The notes under the pieces were generated by a model. The model was not told the DNA's origin and made no database searches. It saw only the letters and a list, made by a program, of their open reading frames with translations. The position numbers were made by a program, and so were the translations under genes. Below, piece by piece: positions 25,422 to 33,734 of a stretch of 64,000 nucleotides of DNA; positions within the stretch are counted from its first letter, which is position 1; each line of letters starts with the position of its first letter. Location: NCBI RefSeq assembly GCF_000422505.1, contig NZ_KE383864.1:354381-418380 (forward strand), read 5' to 3'. Origin of the DNA: Paenibacillus pinihumi DSM 23905 = JCM 16419. GTDB lineage: Bacteria > Bacillota > Bacilli > Paenibacillales > Paenibacillaceae.

Positions 25422-25589
25422 TCAACTGCCCACCGTCTGCTGTTTGGCCTGGCTCTTGTTACTCCCTGCAAGATCCGGGTTTTCCATGATCCCTTTCACC
25501 TGCAGGCTGTCGAGGCCCAATATTTGCGCACATTCCTGTAAGGTGATAAAACCGCAGCGATAAGCGGCTACCACTTTGCGTTTGTCCAT
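25422..25589 (-). CDS. 55-residue conserved-looking microprotein
   Basis: ATG 25589 is preceded by GGAGGATCACA, an excellent ribosome site. The product starts MDKRKVVAAYRCGFITL, continues QECAQILGLDSLQVKGI and ends in a polar tail. The central segment looks like a short helix-turn-helix (GFITLQECAQILGLDS) such as occurs in small DNA-binding regulators, but the family is not recognised and the assignment is only structural guesswork. It lies between cheR and the aroC promoter, where B. subtilis has nothing comparable. Confidence 0.65.
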   Translation of the reverse strand: MDKRKVVAAYRCGFITLQECAQILGLDSLQVKGIMENPDLAGSNKSQAKQQTVGS

Positions 25590-25661
25590 TGTGATCCTCC
25601 ATCTTAGGCGTTTGCCGCTTAGTATTGGAGAATCTGGAAATGAATATACCTTGTTCAGCAG

Positions 25662-26441
25662 TTATGGGGTACGTCTGTAAAAAAAGGTTTCGACCGTCTC
25701 CAGGTTGTACTGTGACGGCGTGAAAATTTGTTCTGTGCTTCCTACAAAGAGCAGGCCGCCCGGACGAAGAGCCTTAGAAAAATTATGATATAAAAACTGC
25801 TTCGCTTCATCGGTAAAATAGATCATCACATTCCGGCATACAATCAGGTCAAATGGTCCTTCAAAACGGTCATGCAGCAAATTATGCTGCTTGAAGCGGA
25901 CGGCCCGCTTCAGCTTATCAGCAACAACAAAAGCATCATTGCGCTGGCTGAAATAGGACTGCAAATAGTCTTTAGGCACATCCTTGAGCGAGCGTTCAGC
26001 ATATTCCCCCTTCATAGCCTTGGCAATGACCCCTGCATCAAGATCAGTAGCAAGCAGGCTGCTGCGTTCCAAAGAGCCGAGCTTATCCAGAATCATAGCC
26101 AGGGTATATGGCTCCTCACCGGTCGAACAAGCCGCGCTCCATATTTTCGGGCTTCGGTTCTCCTTCAATATTTCCGGCATGAACCGATTCTCCAGCGCCC
26201 CCCAGCGGGTCGGATTCCGCCAAAATTCCGATACATTGATCGTCATTCTGTCAAGAAACTCATCCAGCAGCTTGGGCGTAGACTGCAGCGCCTCCCAATA
26301 AGCTTTGAACGTCGTAAATCCGTGCTTCATACGCAATGTCGTCAGTCGCCGCTTCATTTGGGCTTCCTTGTACTGAGATAAATCAATCGCTGTTTTCTCT
26401 TTTATGCGTGCGATAAATAATGCGAAGTCCTGATCCTCCAC
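25662..26441 (-). CDS. cheR: chemoreceptor glutamate methyltransferase CheR
   Basis: A 259-residue SAM-dependent methyltransferase acting on glutamates of chemoreceptors. The N-terminal helical domain (1-75) has LTTLRMKHGFTTFKAYW and MTINVSEFWRNP; the SAM site is SAACSTGEEPYTLAM and the catalytic domain contains FDLIVCRNVMIYFT. The start is GTG at 26441, after GAGGGGGA. Position between ndk and aroC is conserved with B. subtilis. Confidence 0.95.
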   Translation of the reverse strand: MEDQDFALFIARIKEKTAIDLSQYKEAQMKRRLTTLRMKHGFTTFKAYWEALQSTPKLLDEFLDRMTINVSEFWRNPTRWGALENRFMPEILKENRSPKIWSAACSTGEEPYTLAMILDKLGSLERSSLLATDLDAGVIAKAMKGEYAERSLKDVPKDYLQSYFSQRNDAFVVADKLKRAVRFKQHNLLHDRFEGPFDLIVCRNVMIYFTDEAKQFLYHNFSKALRPGGLLFVGSTEQIFTPSQYNLETVETFFYRRTP

Positions 26442-26493
26442 ATCCGCTTCCCCCTCGAGCTGCGCCCCTTGACGAAAGGCGGCATGACTGTAA

Positions 26494-26937
26494 TTAAATC
26501 CAGCGCTGTATCGTATGCTCGTAATCCAGAAGCTCCTCCGGCTTGAAGTAAAGCGCGATTTCGCGCTGGGCGCTTTCCACGGAATCCGAGCCGTGAATCA
26601 AATTAAAATTCGTATGTACGCCGAAATCGGAACGGATCGTTCCGGGCGCGGCTGCCAGCGCATCTGTCTTGCCAATGAGCGCTCTTGTCAGGCCAATCGC
26701 CTGATCCCCCTTCCAGACCATCGCAAAGACCGGACCTGAAAGAATGAAATCGATGAGCGGCGGATAAAAAGGCTTGCCCTCATGCTCTGCATAGTGGCGC
26801 CTTGCCAGTTCCTCATCCAGCTTCATAAACTTGGCGGCGCAAAGCTGCAGCCCCTTCTTCTCGAAACGGCACACAATTTCACCGATCAGACCGCGTTGAA
26901 CACCATCAGGCTTGATCATCAGAAAGGTTTGTTCCAT
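26494..26937 (-). CDS. ndk: nucleoside diphosphate kinase
   Basis: A 147-residue Ndk transferring gamma-phosphates between nucleotides through phospho-His115 in [27 protein letters not shown] is the standard N-terminus. Upstream ATGs at 26943 and 26985 are rejected because the AGGGGA site fits only ATG 26937. Lies between hepT and cheR. Confidence 0.97.
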   Translation of the reverse strand: MEQTFLMIKPDGVQRGLIGEIVCRFEKKGLQLCAAKFMKLDEELARRHYAEHEGKPFYPPLIDFILSGPVFAMVWKGDQAIGLTRALIGKTDALAAAPGTIRSDFGVHTNFNLIHGSDSVESAQREIALYFKPEELLDYEHTIQRWI

Positions 26938-26953
26938 CTTCATTCCCCTGCCT

Positions 26954-27928
26954 TCAATAGTTTCGTTTAGCGATAAATCCTGCAATGTCGGTTAAATTCT
27001 TCTTTGCCGGAATAGCCGGCAGCTCCTCCAGCGCCTGGACTGCCTTGGCGATATAGCGTCCAACGAGTTCCTCGGCACGGGCAATGCCGCTGCTGCGCTT
27101 GATCAGTTGGAGTGCACGGACCGTTCCTGCCTGGCCGTCAGTATCCCGAATCCGGTTGATCTCAGGCAGCAACTCCTCAGCTACAACCGGGTCTTCCAGT
27201 GCGAACAACACGGGAAGTGTAATATTCCCCTGCCGGATATCTGAGCCCGGGGGCTTGCCGATCTGTTTCTCGGTACCGCACAAGTCCAGCAGATCATCGC
27301 CGATCTGGAAGGCCATGCCTACATTATAACCGAAACGGTACAGGTTCTGTGAAGTGGTATTGTTGCACCCCGCCGCGATTGCCCCTAACTGGCAGCTAAT
27401 GGCGATCAGTAGCGCAGTTTTGCGGCGGATGCGCAGCAAGTAGTTGCGGACCGTCTGGGACGTATTGAAAAAGTCCCGGATTTGTTCCATCTCGCCGATG
27501 CACATTTCCACCATTGCCTTGGACAGCACCTGATGGATTTGCGGATTCTTCAAATCGGTAATCGTGAGCAGTGCCTTGGCATGGATATAATCACCCGTAT
27601 ACATGGCAATCCGGTTATCCCATTTGGACTTTACTGTCAGTTGGCCCCGGCGTGTATCGGCGTCGTCAATAACATCGTCATGGACGAGAGATGCCATATG
27701 TATAAGCTCAAGAGCAACGGCAACCTTTTTCAGCTCATCGAGGTTGTAGCTGCCGAATTTTCCGGCCAGCAGTACGAATACAGGCCGAATCCGCTTCCCT
27801 CCAGCCTTGAGCAAATGCAGGGAAGTTTCACTGAGAAGCGCATGGTCGGAAGTCATGACGGCTTCCAATTCGTTCTCAATTACATTTAAATCATGCTTCA
27901 TTTTTGCATACAAGTCCAATAGTTTCAT
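26954..27928 (-). CDS. hepT: heptaprenyl diphosphate synthase component II
   Basis: A 324-residue trans-prenyltransferase, catalytic subunit for the menaquinone side chain. First aspartate-rich motif DDVIDDAD (84-91) and second GDDLLD are intact, with [14 protein letters not shown] before the first. It needs the HepS partner encoded at the other end of this cluster. ATG 27928 follows AGGTGA; overlaps the mqnA stop by 4 nt. Confidence 0.95.
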   Translation of the reverse strand: MKLLDLYAKMKHDLNVIENELEAVMTSDHALLSETSLHLLKAGGKRIRPVFVLLAGKFGSYNLDELKKVAVALELIHMASLVHDDVIDDADTRRGQLTVKSKWDNRIAMYTGDYIHAKALLTITDLKNPQIHQVLSKAMVEMCIGEMEQIRDFFNTSQTVRNYLLRIRRKTALLIAISCQLGAIAAGCNNTTSQNLYRFGYNVGMAFQIGDDLLDLCGTEKQIGKPPGSDIRQGNITLPVLFALEDPVVAEELLPEINRIRDTDGQAGTVRALQLIKRSSGIARAEELVGRYIAKAVQALEELPAIPAKKNLTDIAGFIAKRNY

Positions 27929-28776
27929 TCGTTCACCTGTACAGCAGAGGGATTTGTCCAATATTCCATCTCTACCTTGTGCGGCAGTAAACCAAGCTCG
28001 CTGGCAAGGTTGAAATAAAGCTGCAGGCCGGCTTGCTGTGCTGGCCCGAAATCATAGTTCAGCTCTGTGAAATACCGGTACCAATAATCTGCCGTTCCTC
28101 CGATTAAGGTGCATGCCTTGCTGACAAGCGGCTCCAAATTGACCAGGCTGCGCCGCTTGCTCTCCCGCAGTACCTGATATACCTTGGCCAGTGTCCCGGG
28201 TTCGGCAAAGGCCGCAGATTTGCGGACAGCGACTAGCGCAAAGGTCATTCCGTAGCCTGTCCAGTTGCGCCACAGCTCTCCGAGATCAAGCACTTCATAG
28301 CGTGTATTTTCCCAAGAGGCTCTGATGGCGTCATCACCAATAAGCAGCGCAGCATCCGATTCTGCCAGCATTGCCTCCAAAGACGGCGGCTGTGTGACAT
28401 ACTCAGGCGCGGCTTCATAATAACGTTTCATAATGATTTTCAGCAGATTGACAGAAGTCGCCGACGCGTTGGTTACAGCAATTTTGCCCTGCAGCACCTG
28501 CTCCAGCGGCTTCTTCAAAAATAGCAGAATCGAATTGACGCGTCTTGGGCTGCTGACCGAAAGATCCGGCACAATTAAATAATCACCAGCATTCTGGGCA
28601 TAGGAAAACGACGATATCGCCGCCATATCAAGCTCGCCCTCAGAAAGCGCCTTATTGAGACCGCTGGGCAGCTTGGATATAACCTCTACCCCGTCCGGAT
28701 CTCCGATATAATGAAAAATAGGCCATGCGTTGGCATAATCAATCCGGCCTAAACGAAAAGGGCGGCTAGCTTCCAT
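27925..28776 (-). CDS. mqnA: chorismate dehydratase (menaquinone biosynthesis MqnA)
   Basis: A 283-residue periplasmic-binding-like enzyme that dehydrates chorismate to 3-enolpyruvyl-benzoate, the first step of the futalosine menaquinone pathway. GRIDYANAWPIFHYI, ISSFSYAQNAGDYLIVPDLSVSS, RRVNSILLFLKKP and ALLIGDDAI are typical of MqnA. ATG 28776 follows GGGGGA; the extension to 28809 is rejected. It overlaps ubiX by 11 nt and hepT by 4 nt. B. subtilis uses the MenFDHCEB route and has no mqnA here, so this marks a pathway difference. Confidence 0.9.
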   Translation of the reverse strand: MEASRPFRLGRIDYANAWPIFHYIGDPDGVEVISKLPSGLNKALSEGELDMAAISSFSYAQNAGDYLIVPDLSVSSPRRVNSILLFLKKPLEQVLQGKIAVTNASATSVNLLKIIMKRYYEAAPEYVTQPPSLEAMLAESDAALLIGDDAIRASWENTRYEVLDLGELWRNWTGYGMTFALVAVRKSAAFAEPGTLAKVYQVLRESKRRSLVNLEPLVSKACTLIGGTADYWYRYFTELNYDFGPAQQAGLQLYFNLASELGLLPHKVEMEYWTNPSAVQVNE

Positions 28777-29401
28777 TATGATCGTCCCCCCATCTCCTGT
28801 AAAGATCATGATCCAGATTCATATTGTCCATCACCTTGCCTACCATAAAGTCAATCATCTCATCCATAGAAGACGGCTGATAATAAAAAGCAGGCATGGC
28901 AGGGATAATTCGCACTCCCAGACGAGCCAGCTTCAGCATATTTTCCAGATGAATGGCATGGAGCGGCGTTTCCCTCGGAACAAGCAGTAATTGCCGCCCT
29001 TCCTTCAGAGCTACATCTGCCGCTCTCGTAAGCAGGTTATTTGAAGCGCCATTTGCGATCGAAGACAGCGAACCCATCGAGCATGGAACGACAACCATCC
29101 CTTCCATCCGGAAGGAGCCGCTTGCGATCGTCGCCCCGATATCGGCATTAGGATGGAAAATCAACCGTCCTTCCTCAAGCTCACAAGCGAACTTGGCCCG
29201 AAGCGCCTCCTGGCGCTTGGCCGTATTCCATCCAAGCTCCTCCTTAAGCACTCTCCAGCCTGCCTCTGAAATGACAAGATGAACGTGGATATGCTGACGC
29301 AGCAGTTCCTCGCACAGCCGGATTCCATAGACTGCTCCGCTGGCTCCCGTTATACCGACCGCCCATCTTTTTGCAGCGGATGGCGATGACTGGTTTACCA
29401 T
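28766..29401 (-). CDS. ubiX: flavin prenyltransferase, UbiX/MqnQ type
   Basis: A 211-residue enzyme making the prenylated FMN cofactor of UbiD-type decarboxylases. GITGASGAVYGIRL is the FMN-binding start; VVVPCSMGSLSSIANG, LTRAADVALKEGR and LLLVPRETPLHAIHL follow. In futalosine organisms a UbiD-like decarboxylase (MqnL) needs this cofactor, which explains its position next to mqnA and the prenyltransferase gene. Overlaps the end of the ubiA-type gene by 7 nt. Confidence 0.93.
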   Translation of the reverse strand: MVNQSSPSAAKRWAVGITGASGAVYGIRLCEELLRQHIHVHLVISEAGWRVLKEELGWNTAKRQEALRAKFACELEEGRLIFHPNADIGATIASGSFRMEGMVVVPCSMGSLSSIANGASNNLLTRAADVALKEGRQLLLVPRETPLHAIHLENMLKLARLGVRIIPAMPAFYYQPSSMDEMIDFMVGKVMDNMNLDHDLYRRWGDDHNGS

Positions 29402-30270
29402 TGATGCAGCACCACCAGATCAAATAGGGTAAAGATAAAAATAACCATGCTCAGTACCCCGTTCATGGTAAAAAACGCCATGTTTAGCTTGCTTAAATCG
29501 TATGGTTTGACAAGTGTATGTTCATAGAACAAAATGGCGATTGCAATAATCATCCCCACCAGATAGCCCCAGCTTAAATCCGTCAGCATAAACAGCGTAA
29601 AGAAGCCGATTGCCGTTATGGTATGAAAGATTCTTGCAATCCACAAGGCCTTGGCAATACCAAACCGGGACGGGATGGAATGCAGCTTCTCGTCACGGTC
29701 AAACTCAGCATCCTGGCAGGCATAGATGATATCAAAGCCTGCGGTCCACAACGCTACGGAAATATACAGAAGAATTGCAGTAAAGTCGATCTTGCCGGTA
29801 ATTGCGACCCATCCGCCCAGCGGCGCAAGTCCGATGGTCAATCCGAGTACAATGTGGCACAGCCACGTAAAACGTTTGGTATAAGAATAAATAACGAGCA
29901 TAAATACCGCGAGCGGAAGAAGCTTGACCGACAACGGATCGAGACGGAAAGCCGCTACAAACAGCAGGACAAACGAAATCGCAATAAAAATAAAGACCTC
30001 GCCTGATTTTAATAACCCTGCCGGCAAAGCCCGGTTTTTCGTACGTGGATTGCGCAAATCAATCGCTTTATCGATCAGCCGGTTCAGCCCCATAGCCGCG
30101 CTGCGTGCGCCAATCATGGCCAGCACAATCCATCCGATTTCCGACCAGAGCGGAAGACGCTTCTCCAAAACAACAGCGCCAAGAATGGCGCCGACAAATG
30201 CAAAAGGCAGAGCAAAAATACTGTGCTCGAATTTAATCATTTCAAGAAAAATGCTGATTTTGCGAATCAT
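29395..30270 (-). CDS. UbiA-family prenyltransferase (MqnP-like)
   Basis: A 291-residue integral membrane prenyltransferase with about eight helices. Both Mg-binding motifs are visible: NRLIDKAIDLRNPRTKNRALP and CQDAEFDRDEKLHSIP. It would attach the heptaprenyl chain to the aromatic head group, here most probably the naphthoate intermediate of the futalosine pathway (MqnP role), given mqnA, ubiX, menG, hepS and hepT around it; 4-hydroxybenzoate is the alternative substrate of UbiA proper. Overlaps menG by 4 nt. Confidence 0.9.
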   Translation of the reverse strand: MIRKISIFLEMIKFEHSIFALPFAFVGAILGAVVLEKRLPLWSEIGWIVLAMIGARSAAMGLNRLIDKAIDLRNPRTKNRALPAGLLKSGEVFIFIAISFVLLFVAAFRLDPLSVKLLPLAVFMLVIYSYTKRFTWLCHIVLGLTIGLAPLGGWVAITGKIDFTAILLYISVALWTAGFDIIYACQDAEFDRDEKLHSIPSRFGIAKALWIARIFHTITAIGFFTLFMLTDLSWGYLVGMIIAIAILFYEHTLVKPYDLSKLNMAFFTMNGVLSMVIFIFTLFDLVVLHQW

Positions 30271-30986
30271 GGCCTATCCGATCCTTTCGTACCGATATGC
30301 AGCGCTGCAATCCCACCCATAAACGGGTAAGCTTTGACATGCCGCAATCCGATTTCCCTATATATTTCAGCCAGCCGATTAATGTCCGGGAAGTTGACCA
30401 GAGATGCGGGAAGCCACTTGTACTGGTCATGGCGCTTGGCAATGACTTTGCCGATGAGCGGCATTACCTTTTGGAAGTAAAAATAGTAAATCGATTTAAA
30501 CGGCTGCCAGGAAGGCTTGGACAGTTCCAGGCAAACAACTTGCCCGCCCGGCTTGACGACACGCTCCATCTCCCTCAACACCTGTACCAGATCCGGGACA
30601 TTCCTTAGCGCAAAGCCGATGGTTGCATAATCGAAATGGTTGTCCTCAAAAGGGAGCTCCATGGCATTGCCCTGTACCAGCTTGATCTGTTTGTTCATAT
30701 TGCGGCTATTCACTTTGTTCTGGCCGATATCGAGCATATTGGCACTGAAATCCAGCCCGACAATCTCGCCGGTACCGCTGGCCTCGGCCATGGAGATGGT
30801 CCAGTCACAGGTACCGCAGCAAATATCAATAGCAGTCGAGCCTTTCGGCATCTCCATTTTTTGCATTGTAAATTTCCGCCACGCCTTATGACGGCGGAAG
30901 CTGATTAAATCATTCATCATGTCATACTTGGGAGCAATGCTCTCAAATACCGAATGTACAAACTGCTCCTTGGACTTGGGGTCCAT
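30267..30986 (-). CDS. menG: demethylmenaquinone methyltransferase
   Basis: A 239-residue class I SAM methyltransferase (UbiE/MenG family) performing the last menaquinone step. FESIAPKYDMMNDLISFRRHKAWR, the SAM loop IDICCGTCDWTI, LDFSANMLDIGQ and IGFALRNVPD are typical. Begins 5 nt after the hepS stop. Synteny hepS-menG-(...)-hepT matches B. subtilis except for the three inserted genes. Confidence 0.96.
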   Translation of the reverse strand: MDPKSKEQFVHSVFESIAPKYDMMNDLISFRRHKAWRKFTMQKMEMPKGSTAIDICCGTCDWTISMAEASGTGEIVGLDFSANMLDIGQNKVNSRNMNKQIKLVQGNAMELPFEDNHFDYATIGFALRNVPDLVQVLREMERVVKPGGQVVCLELSKPSWQPFKSIYYFYFQKVMPLIGKVIAKRHDQYKWLPASLVNFPDINRLAEIYREIGLRHVKAYPFMGGIAALHIGTKGSDRP

Positions 30987-30990
30987 GCTG

Positions 30991-31860
30991 TCACCTCATC
31001 TCGTTATATGCCGGAGCAGTTGAAGCCAGGGGCCGCAAAAATGACTCCCCGATCTGACACAGCTCTTGGACCAGCTTATCCGATTCCAGCCTTCTGGCCA
31101 CAGTCTTGACATGGTCGACTGCCTGTTTAAGTTGGGCAGCCAGCTGCTTGCGAATATTATATTTCGCCAGCAAATCTCGTACCACTGAATCTTCATTGGC
31201 ATCTTCCTTGAGCAGGCGCTTCTCTTCCTCGGTTCCTTCCTGAAGCACATGCCAGTAACCCCAGCTTCCTTTGAACTGCCCGGCCGTTTCCATCCGTTCC
31301 AGCTCGCTGACAACAACTTCGCATTGCGTAAAACCCTGCATCAGCGCCGGCCATTGCAGCCTGCTTTGCTCCTCCAGCATGCCTGTAAAAACATCAAACA
31401 GCTCCGTTTTCAATTTTACGCAGGTATGAAGGTATTCCTCTGCTGTCACGCGAAGCTGCTTCATTTTCATATACAAATTCATCTTTAACCGGTTAACCTC
31501 ACAGATCGCTCCGCTCAGCTTTTTGATCAGGTCTATCTGGCCCTCCTGGGAAAGAAGATGGTAAAACCGGCTGCTAAAATAGTCGCCGGCAAGAACCTTC
31601 AGCTGGCGCGAGCGCATCGCTTTCTCCTGTTTGTTTCCGGTATCCGTATCGATCAAATCGTGAGTATCCAGTCCCATCTGGACAAGGGAGACAACCAGCG
31701 CGTATAACTCGCTGTATTTCTCCTCCTTGCGTTCATTAGCCAGAAAAGCGTAAAGCAGGCGGACACGGGAATCAGGAAAAGCAGGCAGCTCAGTATGAAT
31801 TTGAATCATATCGTAATTGGTATATTTGCTAGCCATTTCTGGTATGCGGTAAGTTTCCAT
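30991..31860 (-). CDS. hepS: heptaprenyl diphosphate synthase component I
   Basis: A 289-residue helical protein, the non-catalytic subunit that with HepT sets the C35 chain length. Position (first gene of the cluster, just before menG), length, and segments such as MGLDTHDLIDTDTGNKQEKAMRSRQLKVLAGDYFSSRFY split over 82-122 match HepS. No DDxxD pair of a full catalytic subunit is present. GGAGG lies before ATG 31860. Confidence 0.9.
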   Translation of the reverse strand: METYRIPEMASKYTNYDMIQIHTELPAFPDSRVRLLYAFLANERKEEKYSELYALVVSLVQMGLDTHDLIDTDTGNKQEKAMRSRQLKVLAGDYFSSRFYHLLSQEGQIDLIKKLSGAICEVNRLKMNLYMKMKQLRVTAEEYLHTCVKLKTELFDVFTGMLEEQSRLQWPALMQGFTQCEVVVSELERMETAGQFKGSWGYWHVLQEGTEEEKRLLKEDANEDSVVRDLLAKYNIRKQLAAQLKQAVDHVKTVARRLESDKLVQELCQIGESFLRPLASTAPAYNEMR

Positions 31861-32005
31861 GGGACAAGCCTCCGAACAGCGCAGTCAAGCATACTGAGCC
31901 TGATATCTAAATTATTATAGCACAACTTTAAAGGTGAAGCATAAAATCTGCAGGTTGTTCATCATATTGCTACAATGTAAAAAATCCTTGTATGACGCCG
32001 TTTTT

Positions 32006-32566
32006 TCATGACTTCGGCGAGCCGTAACGCTCACGCCACAGTGGCGTATAACTCAGTCTCAGACGCTTGCTCCAGCTCCCCTCAAGCAAATCACCGGCGT
32101 GTAGAATCGGGATAATTTCGGCGAGCGATTCATCCGTCTTCCGGACATCTGCGGACAACAGCAAGCTTGGGGCCAGAGAAGCCTGGACATCTCCTGCTGC
32201 TTCGGGACATTCCAGCACCCGGACAAGCAGCCGCTCGACATTCTCCATGCGAATAAAGCCAAGACGGAGGAGTTCCAACACATCCCCATTAAGGCTTTCA
32301 GCAGTCGAGCGTTTACCGGTTAACAAGTCGACTGCCAGCACACCACGGTTTAAATCCACGCGCTTGATCTTTTGCTGCAAGCCAAGGCCGCTAAGAAGCT
32401 CCACTACGTTATCATAGTTTAGCAACTTGGGCTGGACGGCCCTGAAGACAGCGAGCTCATGCCGTGTTCCTCCCGCCGCAAGATCCGCCATCGGCAGTGC
32501 TGACAGGACCAGTGAGGCTGTGACGGCTATCGCTGCCGCTGCCCCGAGCTGCTTCCAAGCTCTCAT
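32006..32566 (-). CDS. hypothetical exported protein
   Basis: A 186-residue protein with an N-terminal signal-like segment (LGAAAAIAVTASLVLSALPMADLAAG) and a predicted soluble domain with alternating strands and helices (IKRVDLNRGVLAVDLLTG, GDVLELLRLGFIRMENVERLLVRVLE). I do not recognise the family. GGAGGGA precedes the ATG. It lies between mtrB and hepS, where B. subtilis has no gene; a 9-bp inverted repeat precedes it (32579-32622). Confidence 0.7.
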   Translation of the reverse strand: MRAWKQLGAAAAIAVTASLVLSALPMADLAAGGTRHELAVFRAVQPKLLNYDNVVELLSGLGLQQKIKRVDLNRGVLAVDLLTGKRSTAESLNGDVLELLRLGFIRMENVERLLVRVLECPEAAGDVQASLAPSLLLSADVRKTDESLAEIIPILHAGDLLEGSWSKRLRLSYTPLWRERYGSPKS

Positions 32567-32578
32567 TCCTGTTCCCTC

Positions 32579-32622
32579 CAGTATAGGTTAATTTACATGC
32601 GTATAATCAAAACCCTATACTG
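32579..32622. repeat. 9-bp inverted repeat upstream of the hypothetical exported protein gene
   Basis: CAGTATAGG (32579-32587) and CCTATACTG (32614-32622) with a 26-nt AT-rich spacer. The proximal arm borders the ribosome site of the gene starting at 32566. It could be an operator or a leader stem. Confidence 0.5.
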
Positions 32623-32630
32623 TAGTGTAC

Positions 32631-32658
32631 AAAAAAAATGAGCAGGCTATGCCTGCTC
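32631..32658 (-). terminator. terminator of mtrB
   Basis: Minus-strand GAGCAGGC-ATA-GCCTGCTC followed by ATTTTTTTT; the first bases overlap the mtrB stop codon. Confidence 0.92.
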
Positions 32659-32878
32659 AATCTTCTGATTCAACGGTTCCGTATTTGGTTAGAACCGTGG
32701 CCTTGCCCCGAATCTTGATTGCGGAAGTGTGGTCCGTGAATTGAGCAATGAGTATTTCCCCGCGGTCCAGCTTCTCGGTATGATGGAATTTGGTACTCAT
32801 TCCCCGCGTAAGACCGATAACATGAACGCCCTGCTCGTGGGCCTTGATGACAATGTAATCACCGCTTGACGGCTCCAT
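32657..32878 (-). CDS. mtrB: trp RNA-binding attenuation protein TRAP
   Basis: A 73-residue subunit of the 11-mer ring that, with bound tryptophan, wraps NAG-repeat RNA and shuts off the trp operon. [10 protein letters not shown] and [10 protein letters not shown] form the tryptophan pocket; the RNA-contacting residues equivalent to B. subtilis Lys37, Lys56 and Arg58 are present as Lys36, Lys55 and Arg57 ([12 protein letters not shown]). Its RNA target is visible in the trpE leader (22302-22345). GGGGGAG precedes the ATG. The partner gene mtrA (folE) of B. subtilis is not next to it. Confidence 0.96.
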   Translation of the reverse strand: MEPSSGDYIVIKAHEQGVHVIGLTRGMSTKFHHTEKLDRGEILIAQFTDHTSAIKIRGKATVLTKYGTVESED

Positions 32879-32952
32879 GACTTCTCCCCCTTTCCGAATT
32901 GCCTGCTTCTATTCACAGCCCGCTGACGGAGCTGATTAATAACCTTTAAATC

Positions 32953-32996
32953 TAAAACTGCCTTCCCGACCATCTTGCAATCATCAGGAAAGCAGT
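32953..32996 (-). terminator. terminator after tRNA-Pro
   Basis: Minus-strand ACTGCTTTCC and GGAAGGCAGT arms (one wobble pair) around a 20-nt loop, followed by TTTTA. It lies 18 nt beyond the tRNA 3' end. Confidence 0.65.
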
Positions 32997-33014
32997 CAAA
33001 CAAAGCAATATGTC

Positions 33015-33091
33015 TGGTCGGAGTAACAGGATTTGAACCTGCGACCTCGCCCACCCCAAGGGCGCGCGCTACCAGACTGCGCCATACCCCG
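33015..33091 (-). tRNA. tRNA-Pro (anticodon GGG)
   Basis: 77 nt including an encoded CCA. The acceptor arm CGGGGTA pairs with TACTCCG, the D-arm contains GTAGCGC, the anticodon stem CGCCC/GGGCG encloses loop TTGGGGT with anticodon GGG, and the T-arm is GCAGG-TTCAAAT-CCTGT. It reads proline codons CCC and CCU. Confidence 0.97.
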
Positions 33092-33160
33092 ACAGTAAAA
33101 AACTGACTTAGGCCTATGTACGTGATGCTTGTTTCCCGATGCTGCGCGTTTGTCGTATCT

Positions 33161-33189
33161 ATTATAATTCCAGACAATTCAATTGTAAA
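33161..33189 (-). promoter_or_regulatory. promoter of the tRNA-Pro gene
   Basis: On the minus strand TTTACA (33189-33184), 17-nt spacer, TATAAT (33166-33161), about 70 nt before the mature tRNA 5' end. Confidence 0.75.
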
Positions 33190-33241
33190 GGCACTGAACA
33201 AATGTTTATACCCGCTCCGTGGCTGAAGGTCCTTAAAAGTT

Positions 33242-33272
33242 AAAAAACGCCCGAATTCGCATTCGGACGTTC
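33242..33272 (-). terminator. terminator of hbs
   Basis: Minus-strand AACGTCCGAAT and ATTCGGGCGTT arms (one wobble pair) followed by TTTTTAAC, 20 nt after the hbs stop. Confidence 0.85.
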
Positions 33273-33291
33273 ATCTTCTAATCGTAATATC

Positions 33292-33567
33292 TTAGTTGGA
33301 TACCAAATCCTTCAAAGATTTACCTGGTTTGAAAGCAGGCATTTTACTTGCTGCGATTTCGATTTCTTCTCCAGTTTGCGGATTGCGACCCTTACGTGCG
33401 GAACGCTCCCGAACTTCAAAGTTACCGAAACCAACCAGTTGAACCTTTTCGCCGCTTTGCAGCGCTTCAGAAATTGCTTCGAAAACAGCATCAACCGCTT
33501 TTGTCGCATCTTTCTTGGACAATTCAGTTGACTCAGCCACTTTCGAGATCAGATCTGTCTTGTTCAT
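33292..33567 (-). CDS. hbs: DNA-binding protein HU
   Basis: A 91-residue histone-like nucleoid protein. [20 protein letters not shown], the [20 protein letters not shown] beta-arm with its Pro tip, and [13 protein letters not shown] are standard HU features. It bends and compacts DNA as a dimer. The longer frame starting with GTG at 33576 is rejected because that codon lies inside the GGGGAGGTGA ribosome site. A good promoter is at 33659-33687. Confidence 0.98.
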   Translation of the reverse strand: MNKTDLISKVAESTELSKKDATKAVDAVFEAISEALQSGEKVQLVGFGNFEVRERSARKGRNPQTGEEIEIAASKMPAFKPGKSLKDLVSN

Positions 33568-33658
33568 ATCATTCACCTCCCCTGACGGTGTCCATTGGCT
33601 TCTTTATCATTCTGTTTAACCCAAAAGCCGTTTTTTATACCTCAACCCGAACAAATTT

Positions 33659-33687
33659 ATAGTAATACAGCCGAATACTAATTTCAA
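33659..33687 (-). promoter_or_regulatory. sigma-A promoter of hbs
   Basis: On the minus strand TTGAAA (33687-33682), 17-nt spacer, TACTAT (33664-33659), followed by a leader of about 85 nt. Confidence 0.7.
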
Positions 33688-33734
33688 GTAGATTAAAAAT
33701 TTTAAATGACTCTTTCAAAATTCTCTCAAAATTC

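Noticed and set aside
32797-33201. 134-codon minus-strand frame
   Set aside because: It crosses the tRNA-Pro gene and the mtrB start; a shadow frame.
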